Part shown: piece by piece, positions 25,732 through 33,616 of the stretch
Layout of the letters: each line of letters opens with the position of its first letter
How positions within the stretch are numbered: position 1 is the first letter of the stretch
The notes under the pieces: model-generated
Told to the model about the DNA's origin: nothing
Seen by the model: only the letters and a program-made list of their open reading frames with translations
Databases searched by the model: none
Origin: Labrys sp. WJW
GTDB taxonomy: Bacteria; Pseudomonadota; Alphaproteobacteria; Rhizobiales; Labraceae
Assembly (NCBI RefSeq): GCF_001676615.1
Contig: NZ_LYXZ01000061.1
Span: forward strand, 29,726 to 93,725
DNA: 64,000 nucleotides
Direction of reading: 5' to 3'
Position numbers and translations under genes: made by a program

Positions 25732-26001
25732 ATGATCGTCTGTTCCTGCCGTGTTTTGACCGATGAGGATTTCACCAGCACGCTCGCGACCGAGCAGCCT
25801 GGCTGTCCGCGTTCGGCTGCGGATGCCTATCGTTGCCTGGGCTGCGGGCCGGAATGCGGCCGCTGCCTGATCACCGTACGGCAGATTCTCGCCGATGCGC
25901 GCGCAGCAGCACGCTGTCACGACTGCACCGAGGATTGCGCCCTGCGTGATATGGTCGAGGCGGCGAACACCGACGAAATCATGCTCGACGCCGCCGAATA
26001 G
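25732..26001 (+). CDS. bfd: Bacterioferritin-associated ferredoxin
   Basis: An 89-residue [2Fe-2S] protein that reduces and mobilises iron from bacterioferritin. The cluster ligands are Cys4, Cys6, Cys42 and Cys45 (MIVCSC and GPECGRC), the BFD-domain spacing. Further cysteines (25, 35, 38, 63, 66, 70) are more than the family needs; the C-terminal CHDCTEDC could bind another metal or be redox-active. It is divergent from bfr across a 270-base iron-regulated region, which supports the functional link. No clear Shine-Dalgarno is seen. Confidence 0.9.
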   Translation: MIVCSCRVLTDEDFTSTLATEQPGCPRSAADAYRCLGCGPECGRCLITVRQILADARAAARCHDCTEDCALRDMVEAANTDEIMLDAAE

Positions 26002-26147
26002 GCATTACGCCAAGCGATTGTAAACAACGCACGGGCAAAGCAGCCTCCAGCAGCGTTTGGCCGCCGGAAATCCCGCTCCTATCTCACGGTTGCGTTTCCT
26101 GCCCGCCGCGCCACAATTATGCCGCTCCCTATCGGCATAGGCGATTC

Positions 26148-26675
26148 ATGCCCCAATCAGGTGACCAGGACGTTCGAACCGGCCTCGCCGCGCATCTCGT
26201 GGCCTTGTGGCGGTTCGGACTCGTGCTGTCGGGCAGTGGACAGTCTGCCGAGGAATTGGTGCAAGCCACCTGTCTCAGGGCGCTGGAGCGCTCGCACCAA
26301 TTCATGCCGGGGACCCGGCTCGATCGCTGGCTGTTCGCCATTGAACGCTCGATCTGGCTCAACGAAATCCGGGCCAACAAGATACGCAACCCCGTCGAGC
26401 TCGAGCAGGCCGAGAGTGTGCTGTCTTTTGACGGCGAGCGGCAGTTCGAAACGAATATTCTGGCCGCTCAAGTGTTGAGGCAAGTACAGGCCATGCCTGC
26501 AGCGCTGCGTGAAACCGTCTTTCTGGTCTATGCGGAGGGGCTCAGCTATGCCGAGGCGGCGGACATGCTGGCCGTGCCGATCGGAACCATCATGAGCCGC
26601 CTGGCTTCGGCCAGGCTCAGGCTTGCTCATCTCAACAAGGATACGCCGGAGGGCGCTGCGGGGGAGTCATCATGA
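26148..26675 (+). CDS. ECF-type RNA polymerase sigma factor
   Basis: A 175-residue extracytoplasmic-function sigma factor. Region 2 covers about residues 15-75 (AEELVQATCLRALERSHQF... LDRWLFAIERSIWLNEIRANK) and region 4 about 110-160 (MPAALRETVFLVYAEGLSYAEAADMLAVPIGTIMSRL). Sigma-3 is absent, as in all ECF factors. It overlaps the next gene by four bases (ATGA); that gene encodes a membrane protein of anti-sigma type, so the two form a regulatory pair. The inducing signal is unknown. Confidence 0.92.
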   Translation: MPQSGDQDVRTGLAAHLVALWRFGLVLSGSGQSAEELVQATCLRALERSHQFMPGTRLDRWLFAIERSIWLNEIRANKIRNPVELEQAESVLSFDGERQFETNILAAQVLRQVQAMPAALRETVFLVYAEGLSYAEAADMLAVPIGTIMSRLASARLRLAHLNKDTPEGAAGESS

Positions 26676-27505
26676 GTGCGCAAGAGATGGGACCCGATGA
26701 CGCCAATCTCGTTGCCTTTCTGGATGGAGCCCTTCCTCCCGAAGAGCATGCGGGGCTGGAGGTTCGCCTTGTCCGGGAGCCGGCCCTGAAGGCGAGGCTG
26801 GACGCGCTTGCGGCCGGCTCGCTTCCGTTCAAGCAGAGTTACGAGGCCCTGAACGCATATGCGCCACGGCAGCGTCTGGAGGCGCTCCTGGCCGAAAGCG
26901 AGGCCGCGGTTCCGGCAGCGGTGGTCAATGACAATGCACCGCGTTCGCGCTGGCGCATCCCGCCTGCCGCGGTCGCGGCGGCGCTCGCCTTGTTCGTCGT
27001 GGGAACCGGTGTCGGCCATTACATGCCGCCCGGCCTCTGGCCGTTGCCTTCGGCGCAGCGCAGCGATCATGAAGGACCGGATGCCTGGCGTTCCACCGTT
27101 GCCGACTATTGGGGGCTGACCACGTCGCAGACGCTCGACTGGATGCCGAATGACGTCTCCACGGCGCAGCGCGATCTGGCCGCGGCGACGCGCCGGCTCG
27201 GCTTCCCGCTGACGCCCGAAAAGATCAGCCTGCCGGCCCAGGAGCTCAAGCGCGTCGAACTCTTCCACTACGACAATGCGCCCCTGGTCGAGATCGCCTA
27301 TCTCGACGAACTGACGGGCCCGCTTGCCTTCTGCATCTATGGCAACAGCCCCGGGGCGGTGACGCCGCCGACGCTCGAACAGCGCAATGGCTTCAACGTC
27401 GTCTACTGGTCGGATGCCGAACGTTCCTACATGCTGATCGGCCACGGGCCGGACGAGATCATGCAAAAGCTCGCCGCCATCCTGGCAAAGCAGATCTCGG
27501 CGTAG
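26672..27505 (+). CDS. Membrane-anchored anti-sigma factor
   Basis: A 277-residue predicted anti-sigma factor. The cytoplasmic N-terminus (residues 1-85, starting DDANLVAFLDGALPPEEHAGLE) resembles the sigma-binding domain of RskA/FecR-like proteins but lacks the HxxxCxxC zinc motif. One membrane helix follows (about 95-112, AAVAAALALFVVGTGVG), then a periplasmic domain of about 160 residues with no recognised fold. It is translationally coupled to the ECF sigma gene. Release of the sigma factor by signal-dependent proteolysis is the usual mechanism (inference). Confidence 0.85.
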   Translation: MSAQEMGPDDANLVAFLDGALPPEEHAGLEVRLVREPALKARLDALAAGSLPFKQSYEALNAYAPRQRLEALLAESEAAVPAAVVNDNAPRSRWRIPPAAVAAALALFVVGTGVGHYMPPGLWPLPSAQRSDHEGPDAWRSTVADYWGLTTSQTLDWMPNDVSTAQRDLAAATRRLGFPLTPEKISLPAQELKRVELFHYDNAPLVEIAYLDELTGPLAFCIYGNSPGAVTPPTLEQRNGFNVVYWSDAERSYMLIGHGPDEIMQKLAAILAKQISA

Positions 27506-27662
27506 ATCTCGACAGGCACCATCGGCTTGCCCGGCTTTCCTGTCCGGCAGTTCCAGGACAGGCCTGGGCCTCGCCTTGATGAATCCGCTTGCCATGCCGG
27601 CGGGGCGGGCGGATTCTCACTCTGGAGCCGTTCAAAAGTGTGATTGACAGCGACTCGTTCTT

Positions 27663-27678
27663 TTGATCAACTGGTAAA
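27663..27678. promoter_or_regulatory. RutR-like box upstream of preTA
   Basis: TTGATCAACTGGTAAA agrees with the E. coli RutR consensus TTGACCANNTGGTCAA at 12 of 14 defined positions. It lies 30 bases before the preT start and 14 bases after a TTGACA (27644-27649), so it overlaps the expected -10 region. Confidence 0.6.
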
Positions 27679-27707
27679 AAATAAAGAGCCAAATACCAGA
27701 GGTTCAG

Positions 27708-29057
27708 ATGACTGCACGATCCGACATTGCGCGGGGCCGTCTCGATTCCCCCACGCTCGCCAGCAATTTTTCAGACCTTCATCCGGCCTTCGGCAGGCAT
27801 GAGGCGCGGGTTGCCGCCGAGCGCTGCCTGTTCTGCTATGACGCGCCCTGCGTGAAGGCGTGCCCCACTTCCATCGACATTCCGATGTTCATCCGCGAGA
27901 TCATGACCGGCAACACGGTCGGCGCGGCCCGGACCATCCTGGAATCCAACATCATGGGCGGCATGTGCGCCCGTGTTTGCCCCACCGAGACGCTGTGCGA
28001 GGAAGCCTGCGTCAAGGAGACCTCGGAGGGCAGGGCGGTCGAGATCGGCAACCTGCAGCGCTATGCCACCGACGAACTCTTCGCCAAGGGCCGGCAGCTG
28101 TTCAAGCGCGGCGCCCCCACCGGCAAGCGCGTCGCCGTGGTCGGCGCCGGTCCGGCGGGCCTGTCCTGCGCCCACAAGCTGGCAACGCTCGGGCATGAGG
28201 TCGTGGTGTTCGAGGCGCGCGAGAAGGCGGGCGGCCTCAACGAATACGGCATTGCCGCCTATAAGAGCACGGGCGGCTTTGCCCAGGCCGAGGTCGACTA
28301 CATCACGGCGATCGGCGGCATCACCATCGACTATGGCAAGCGGCTCGGGCGCGATATCGAGCTCTCGGAGCTCGCCAGGCAGTTCGACGCTGTCTTCCTC
28401 GGCATGGGACTGGGCGACACCAACGATCTTGGCCTGGAAGAGGGTATCGAGGGCGTGATCGATGCCGTCGACTACATCGCGGAACTCCGCCAGGCCACCA
28501 ATCTTGCCGACCTGCCGGTCGGGCGTCGCATCGTGGTGATCGGCGGCGGCATGACCGCCATCGACATCGCCTCGCAGACCAAGCGCCTGGGGGCGGAAAG
28601 CGTCACGATCGCCTATCGCCGCGGCCAGCCGCAGATGAATGCCTCCGACTACGAGCAGGAGGTCGCTCAGACCGACGGCGTGCTGATCCGTCATTGGCTC
28701 AAGCCGGCGCGGCTGCATGCCGAGGATGGCAGGCTGGTCGCCGTCGAACTCGAATACACCGTGGAGCAGGGCGGGCGCCTCACGGGCACCGGCGAGACCG
28801 TCAGGCTCGAATGCGACCAGCTTTTCACCGCGATCGGGCAGTCCTTCCTGCCCGAGGAAGTGAACGGCATAGCGCTCGCGCTCGAAAAGGGGCGGATTGC
28901 CGTCGATGCCGAGCAACGCACCTCGGTGCCCGGCATATGGGCCGGTGGCGACTGTGTCGCCGGCGGCAAGGATCTGACCGTGGCGGCGGTCGAGGACGGC
29001 AAGCAGGCCGCCCTCTCGATCGATCAAGCCCTTAAGTCCCAAGCAAAGGCTGCGTGA
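27708..29057 (+). CDS. preT: Dihydropyrimidine dehydrogenase (NAD+), small subunit PreT
   Basis: A 449-residue flavoprotein that passes electrons between NAD(H) and PreA in the reduction of uracil and thymine. The N-terminal domain carries the Fe-S cysteines CLFCYDAPCVKACPTSIDIP (about residues 41-60) and MCARVCPTETLCEEACVK. A FAD site (VVGAGPAGLSCAHKL, about 144-158) and an NAD(P) site (VVIGGGMTAID) follow. The length is that of E. coli PreT. It has a RutR-like box upstream, and preA begins 11 bases after its stop. Confidence 0.94.
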   Translation: MTARSDIARGRLDSPTLASNFSDLHPAFGRHEARVAAERCLFCYDAPCVKACPTSIDIPMFIREIMTGNTVGAARTILESNIMGGMCARVCPTETLCEEACVKETSEGRAVEIGNLQRYATDELFAKGRQLFKRGAPTGKRVAVVGAGPAGLSCAHKLATLGHEVVVFEAREKAGGLNEYGIAAYKSTGGFAQAEVDYITAIGGITIDYGKRLGRDIELSELARQFDAVFLGMGLGDTNDLGLEEGIEGVIDAVDYIAELRQATNLADLPVGRRIVVIGGGMTAIDIASQTKRLGAESVTIAYRRGQPQMNASDYEQEVAQTDGVLIRHWLKPARLHAEDGRLVAVELEYTVEQGGRLTGTGETVRLECDQLFTAIGQSFLPEEVNGIALALEKGRIAVDAEQRTSVPGIWAGGDCVAGGKDLTVAAVEDGKQAALSIDQALKSQAKAA

Positions 29058-29068
29058 GGAGAAACGAC

Positions 29069-30382
29069 ATGGCCGATCTCAGCACCAACTTCCTGGGCAT
29101 CAAGTCTCCCAATCCGTTCTGGCTGGCCTCCGCGCCGCCCACCGACAAGGAATACAATGTCGTCCGCGCCTTCCAGGCGGGCTGGGGCGGCGTAGTCTGG
29201 AAGACACTCGGCGAGCAGGGCCCGCCGGTCGTCAACGTCAATGGCCCGCGCTACGGCGCCTGGCACAGCCAGGATCGCCGGGTCATGGGCTTCAACAATA
29301 TCGAGCTGATCACCGATCGCCCTCTCGAGGTCAATCTGCGCGAGATCAAGCAGGTCAAGCGCGACTGGAAGGACCGGGCGCTGATCGTCTCCCTGATGGT
29401 GCCTTGCGAAGAGAATGCCTGGAAGTCGATCCTGCCCTTCGTCGAGGACACCGAGGCTGATGGCATCGAGCTGAATTTCGGCTGCCCGCACGGCATGTCC
29501 GAACGCGGCATGGGCTCGGCCGTCGGGCAGGTGCCCGAATATGTCGAGATGGTCGCGCGCTGGTGCAAGCAATATACCCGCATGCCGGTGATCGTGAAGC
29601 TGACGCCCAACATCACCGACGTGCGCAAGCCGGCCGAAGCGGCCAAGCGCGGCGGCGCCGACGCGGTATCGCTGATCAACACCATCAACTCCATCGTCTC
29701 GGTCGACATCGACAATATGCGCCCCTGGCCGAACACCGACGGCTTCGGCACCCATGGCGGCTATTGCGGTCCGGCCGTGAAGCCGATCGCCCTCAGCATG
29801 GTCTCGGAGATCGCAAGGGCAGAGGCGACCCGCGGGCTTCCCATTTCTGGGATCGGCGGCGTCGAGACCTGGCGTGACGCCGTGGAATATATGGCGCTCG
29901 GCTGCGGCACCGTGCAGGTCTGTACGGCCGCCATGGTCTATGGCTTCAAGGTAGTGCAGGAGATGATCTCCGGCCTGTCCGACTGGATGGACGAGAAGGG
30001 CTATACTTCCGTCGACCAGTTCGTCGGCAAGGCCATCCCCCAGGTGACCGACTGGCAGCATCTCAACCTCGAATATGTGGTCAAGGCCCATATCGACCAG
30101 GATGCCTGCATCAAATGCGGCCGCTGCCACATCGCCTGCGAGGACACCTCCCACCAGGCCATCACCAACATGGTGGCCGGCGAGCGCAAGTTCGAGGTGA
30201 TCGAGGAAGAGTGCGTGGGCTGCAATCTGTGCGCCGTGGTCTGCCCGATCGAGGATTGCATCACGCTCGAGCCGGTGACTTCCGGGGTGGACAAGCGCAC
30301 CGGCCGGCCGGTGGGCGGACAGCGCACCTGGAAGGAGCATCCCAACAATCCGGCCGTGCATGCCAAGGCGGCTGCGGAATAG
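29069..30382 (+). CDS. preA: Dihydropyrimidine dehydrogenase (NAD+), catalytic subunit PreA
   Basis: A 437-residue FMN-dependent TIM-barrel subunit reducing uracil or thymine to the 5,6-dihydro compound, the first step of reductive pyrimidine catabolism. The barrel shows NFGCPHGMSERGMG, KLTPNITD and the FMN-phosphate loop GIGGVETW. The catalytic cysteine is expected in the CPHGMSER loop. The C-terminus adds two [4Fe-4S] motifs (CIKCGRCHIAC near residue 347, CVGCNLCAVVC near 382). I chose the ATG at 29069 with GGAGAAACGAC in front; a GTG five codons upstream overlaps the preT stop. Confidence 0.95.
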   Translation: MADLSTNFLGIKSPNPFWLASAPPTDKEYNVVRAFQAGWGGVVWKTLGEQGPPVVNVNGPRYGAWHSQDRRVMGFNNIELITDRPLEVNLREIKQVKRDWKDRALIVSLMVPCEENAWKSILPFVEDTEADGIELNFGCPHGMSERGMGSAVGQVPEYVEMVARWCKQYTRMPVIVKLTPNITDVRKPAEAAKRGGADAVSLINTINSIVSVDIDNMRPWPNTDGFGTHGGYCGPAVKPIALSMVSEIARAEATRGLPISGIGGVETWRDAVEYMALGCGTVQVCTAAMVYGFKVVQEMISGLSDWMDEKGYTSVDQFVGKAIPQVTDWQHLNLEYVVKAHIDQDACIKCGRCHIACEDTSHQAITNMVAGERKFEVIEEECVGCNLCAVVCPIEDCITLEPVTSGVDKRTGRPVGGQRTWKEHPNNPAVHAKAAAE

Positions 30383-30574
30383 GTCGAGAGGACGGGTATC
30401 CCGGCTGCATGTTGGGATCCCCGTTCCGGTTCCCGGCAGTCGCGGCCTGTCCCGGGGCGGACAACACGGTTGTGGCGATGGTCCATGGTGCCGAAATCTG
30501 GATGCACTTGACGAGTCGATGACCTAGAAAGGCCCCTCGAATGCTCGGAGAAGCGTTCAGGCAGGAGCCCCACC

Positions 30575-30889
30575 ATGATCAAGATGAGTGTCTACTATCG
30601 GGCCGACGGCGGCTCGAAGTTCGATCACGACTACTACCGCACCCGCCACATGCCACTGATCCAGGAACGGCTCGGCGATGCCTGCCTGCGCTACGAGATC
30701 GATAGGGGCCTTGTGGGTCCCGAACCCGGAAGCGCGCCGGAATTCGTCGCGGCGTGCCATGTCTACTCGCCAACCCTGGCGGTATTCCAGGAGGCGCTCG
30801 GTCCCCACCGCGCGGAGATCGTCGCTGATGTCGCCAACTATACGGACATCACGCCCATCGTGCAGATCAGCGAAATCGTTGAAGCGTAG
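30575..30889 (+). CDS. EthD-family ferredoxin-like-fold protein
   Basis: A 104-residue dimeric alpha-beta-barrel protein of the EthD family. The family signature is FDHDYYRTRHMPLIQERLG (residues 16-34), followed by VAACHVYSPTLAVFQEALGPHRAEIVADVANYTDI. EthD members range from ether-degradation accessories to small lyases and monooxygenases. GCAGGAGCC lies upstream. It is 190 bases after preA, so co-transcription is possible but not shown. No role in pyrimidine breakdown is established. Confidence 0.8.
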   Translation: MIKMSVYYRADGGSKFDHDYYRTRHMPLIQERLGDACLRYEIDRGLVGPEPGSAPEFVAACHVYSPTLAVFQEALGPHRAEIVADVANYTDITPIVQISEIVEA

Positions 30890-31134
30890 GAGGCTTCGGC
30901 GCGTCAGGCGTCGTCGTTGAACTTTCCGGGATCGGCGTTGTGCTGGCGCACGGATCTATGGTGGCCTCGCCAGGCCAGGCACCTGAAGCAGGGTGTGCCG
31001 ATCCCCGGACCGGCATCCCTGGAAAATGTGACATTGGCTGGTGGAGGACGCCGATCTGGAGGTCGGCGCAACGATCCTGTATCTATCCCGTTGGGTCGAC
31101 ATGGGCGAGATGCCCGTCAATTCGGGCAATCCGC

Positions 31135-31809
31135 GTGAAGCTAGCCAATCTCTGCCGCCATGTCGAAACCGCCGGTCTCTCGCTGCGGGGTGCCTTCCAT
31201 GTCCGGCCCGAAGATGGCATGCCCGCTATCGGCGGCTGTCCCGTGGCGACCCTCGTCTTGCTGGGCTGGGCGGATGGCCGGCAATGGCCGCATTTTGCTG
31301 TCGCGCCGGAGGCTGCCGATGGCCTGCCCCACCCGCTCGACCGGTGGTCGAAGCGGGTTGTCGATGCCATGGCGGGCGAGTTCGGCGCGCTGGCGCTCTA
31401 TCCCTTCGGCGGGCCGCCCTATTGGCCATTCCAGCGCTGGGCGCAACGGGGGGATACCGTCTTCGCCTCGCCGCTCGGCATCTATGTTCACCCCGCACAC
31501 GGCTTATGGCACAGCTATCGCGGCGCACTCGCCTTCGCCGAAAGGCTCGATCTGCCGCCGCGCCTGGAAATGGCCCATCCCTGCCGCACTTGCGCGGCCC
31601 AGCCCTGCCTTGGCACTTGCCCGGTCGGTGCCTTCACGCCGGCGGGCTATGATGTCGAGCGCTGCGTCCAACATGTGCGCTCGGCCGAGGGAAGCGCCTG
31701 CCGGCAGGGCGGGTGCCTTGCCCGCCGGGCTTGCCCGGTCGCGCCTGACAAAGCCTATGGTCCGGAGGAGGCCGGCTTCTACATGAAGGCTTTCCTGGCC
31801 GCGCATTGA
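31135..31809 (+). CDS. 4Fe-4S ferredoxin-like protein of unknown role
   Basis: A 224-residue protein. The first 140 residues have no fold I recognise (rich in Trp, Pro and Gly, for example FGGPPYWPFQRWAQRG). The C-terminal third has the cysteines CRTCAAQPCLGTCPVGAF and CVQHVRSAEGSACRQGGCLARRACPV, which can ligate one or two [4Fe-4S] clusters, as in reductases related to epoxyqueuosine reductase. I start at GTG 31135 (VKLANLCRHVE); the in-frame extension to 30940 shows no coding character. Gene order with EthD and preTA suggests, without proving, a redox role. Confidence 0.7.
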   Translation: MKLANLCRHVETAGLSLRGAFHVRPEDGMPAIGGCPVATLVLLGWADGRQWPHFAVAPEAADGLPHPLDRWSKRVVDAMAGEFGALALYPFGGPPYWPFQRWAQRGDTVFASPLGIYVHPAHGLWHSYRGALAFAERLDLPPRLEMAHPCRTCAAQPCLGTCPVGAFTPAGYDVERCVQHVRSAEGSACRQGGCLARRACPVAPDKAYGPEEAGFYMKAFLAAH

Positions 31810-31811
31810 AA

Positions 31812-31837
31812 ATGGGCGGGTCTGCAGACCCGCCCAT
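31812..31837. repeat. Perfect 26-bp palindrome (GGCGGGTCTGCAGACCCGCC core) between convergent genes
   Basis: A completely symmetrical palindrome running from three bases after the Fe-S gene stop to one base before the slipin stop. The core recurs, with a different central dinucleotide, in both arms of the repeat at 59804-59867, so it belongs to a dispersed family. It may also end transcription from both sides, although it has no T-tract. Confidence 0.8.
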
Positions 31838-31838
31838 C

Positions 31839-32999
31839 TCACTTGCCGTTGCCTGGCGCCAGATCCCGCAGCTTGGCGAGATCGTTCATCAGGCCGCCGA
31901 CACCGTTGTGCACCGTCAGGCGCTCGACCTTGCCGGCGATCGCCTCCAGGGCTTCCAGCTCCTTGAGCCGCAGCATCACCGGATTCTCCGCCATCACCTT
32001 GGCCGTGTTGAGCAGCGAACGGGTGGCGTTCGTCTCCTCGCGGCGACGGATGACATTGGCCTCGGCCTGCTTCTCGACGGCCACGACCTGGTTGAGAATC
32101 TCGCGCATCTCGCCCGGCAGGATCACATCCTTCAGGGCGATCTCGCCGACCTCGATGCCGATGGCGGCCATGTCGACGCGCACCTTCTCGGCAGCCTCGG
32201 CGTCGACAACGGTCTTGCGCTCCAGGAGCTGGTCGAGTGTCAAGGTGCCGAGCGCCTTGCGGAAGGCATATTGCAGGGCGCGGTAGAAGGCATCCTCGCA
32301 ATCCTTGACGGCGGTGACCGCCTTCACGGGGTCGGCGACGCGGAACTCGGCCGCGATGTTGACGCGGATGGTCACCCGGTCGCGCGTCAGCACTTCCTGG
32401 CCGTTGACGTCGAGCGAACGCTGGCGCACGTCGATCGCCTTGACCTGAACCGGCTTGCCGATGTTCCAGAAGCCGTGCACGCCCGGCGGCAGGGTGCGGA
32501 TGAAGGCGCCATCGACATAGAGCAGGCCGACCTGGCCGTCCTGCACGGCGTGCAGCAGCACGAGGTCGGCCTTGCGGGCCTGTACCAGGCGCGGGATCAG
32601 GCCCGGCTCGACGGCAAGATCGGCCGGCGGCTCGATCGGCGTGAAGGCCCAGGGCCCGGCCGCGTTCCACACGGTGAGCTTGCGATCGGGGCCGAGCACT
32701 GCGTGGACGACACCATCTCGCTCGACGAGCGCGACCGTGCCCGGCGCGGTGCGCAAACGCCGCAGATGCTGCTCGGCGACGGCCGGAAGCTTGTCGAACA
32801 AGGCCTTCTCGAGAGGGGAGCTGAACGATCCGGCTTCGATGTCGTGGCGCAGGACCTCGATCTCGTCGCCCCGGCCGGCAAGCATGTGCTCGCCCGGCCC
32901 CAGAATGGCGCGCACCTCGCCCTTGCCTAGCACGATGGCGCGCTCGGTTTCCTTCACCACGACGCGCTGGCGCCGCAAAATCAGGTCGAGAAAAGTCAT
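31839..32999 (-). CDS. Slipin/SPFH-domain protein with repeated N-terminal module
   Basis: A 386-residue member of the stomatin/prohibitin/flotillin/HflK superfamily. The SPFH domain is at about residues 150-340 (GLLYVDGAFIRTLPPGVHGFWN, IAAEFRVADPVKAVTAVKD, AIGIEVGEIALKDVILPGEMREILNQV), followed by a helical tail. Unlike typical slipins there is no N-terminal membrane hairpin. The first 190 residues contain three related beta-modules (14-54, 88-122, 151-191), each with a VLG/LYV turn then LGPGEHML, LGPDRKLTVWN or LPPGVHGFWN. The start at 32999 follows GAAAGGAGACGAC. A role in membrane microdomains or protease scaffolding is assumed from the family. Confidence 0.8.
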   Translation of the reverse strand: MTFLDLILRRQRVVVKETERAIVLGKGEVRAILGPGEHMLAGRGDEIEVLRHDIEAGSFSSPLEKALFDKLPAVAEQHLRRLRTAPGTVALVERDGVVHAVLGPDRKLTVWNAAGPWAFTPIEPPADLAVEPGLIPRLVQARKADLVLLHAVQDGQVGLLYVDGAFIRTLPPGVHGFWNIGKPVQVKAIDVRQRSLDVNGQEVLTRDRVTIRVNIAAEFRVADPVKAVTAVKDCEDAFYRALQYAFRKALGTLTLDQLLERKTVVDAEAAEKVRVDMAAIGIEVGEIALKDVILPGEMREILNQVVAVEKQAEANVIRRREETNATRSLLNTAKVMAENPVMLRLKELEALEAIAGKVERLTVHNGVGGLMNDLAKLRDLAPGNGK

Positions 33000-33316
33000 G
33001 TCGTCTCCTTTCGGCGAGCTCAGCTCATCTGCCGATTGTCCTTTCGTGATTGAGGATTGGCCCCGGCAAAGATCCGGGAACCGGTGACGTTTGCCCATGG
33101 CGGGCGGGCGGCAGCGGGGCGCAAGGCCGGGCGGCGAGCGCGGAGCCCGAAGGCTTCGTCGCCGGTCGCCGGGCGTCTTGCCCTTATCCGCAGGCCAGGC
33201 CGCGGGCGAACGGCTTCGGGTACTCCGGCCGAAGCGGCACCCCGTGGGGGCGGCCTCTGCGGAGGACCGTCGGCATGCCAGTTCCCGGACCGTCAAGGGT
33301 GAAGCGTTTTTCAGGC
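33000..33316. other. GC-rich intergenic region upstream of slipin
   Basis: About 317 bases with no supported gene. It contains several short GC-rich hairpins (for example GCTTCGG/CCGAAGC near 33211-33234). I looked for RNase P, SRP and tmRNA signatures and found none. A structured small RNA is possible but unproven. Confidence 0.3.
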
Positions 33317-33388
33317 GCTTGGAGAAGGAGTCGAACCTTCGACACGTAGATTATGAGTCTACTGCTCTACCCACTGAGCTATCCGAGG
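33317..33388 (-). tRNA. tRNA-Met-like sequence, anticodon CAU, imperfect acceptor stem
   Basis: All three arms are intact on the minus strand: D arm GCTC/GAGC with AGTGGGTA loop, anticodon arm GTAGA-CTCATAA-TCTAC, variable loop GTGTC, and T arm GAAGG-TTCGACT-CCTTC. The anticodon is CAU. The 7-bp acceptor stem (CCTCGGA with TCCAAGC) has two mismatches (1:72 C-C and 4:69 C-A), and CCA is not encoded. It may be a functional but divergent tRNA, or a decaying copy. Confidence 0.6.
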
Positions 33389-33389
33389 G

Positions 33390-33459
33390 TGAGTTGGCAG
33401 GAATCGAACCCGCGACCTCCGGCTGTGTGGCCGGTGCTCTACCACTGAGCTACATCCCA
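33390..33459 (-). tRNA. tRNA-like sequence with six-base anticodon loop
   Basis: A cloverleaf on the minus strand, one base from its neighbour: acceptor TGGGATG with CAACTCA (one A-A mismatch and a G-U), D arm GCTC/GAGC, T arm GCGGG-TTCGATT-CCTGC and variable loop AGGTC. The anticodon stem CCGGC/GCCGG is perfect but encloses only six bases (CACACA), with no U33 in place, so the anticodon (CAC or ACA) is undefined. Most likely a pseudo-tRNA, or a very unusual one. Confidence 0.45.
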
Positions 33460-33616
33460 ATCCGGTCCCGAAACGATCTCCGTACGCAGGGCGGCAGAGC
33501 CGCCTGCGCGGGCGGAGGTTTCGAGCTCCGGCCGCTGACATCGTTCCGGCTGGTTGACCGGGGCGCGGCTTATAGCCGCATCCCCATGGCCATGCAAGAG
33601 GGATTTCGGAAATATT

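Noticed and set aside
26066..26091. GGAAA-N16-CGGTT as a possible EcfG (general stress) promoter before the ECF sigma gene
   Set aside because: It departs from GGAAC-N16/17-CGTT in both halves, and NepR/PhyR genes are not nearby. The resemblance is too weak to claim.
33000..33316. A structured RNA gene (RNase P, SRP or tmRNA) in the GC-rich gap
   Set aside because: None of the conserved signature sequences of these RNAs appears on either strand.
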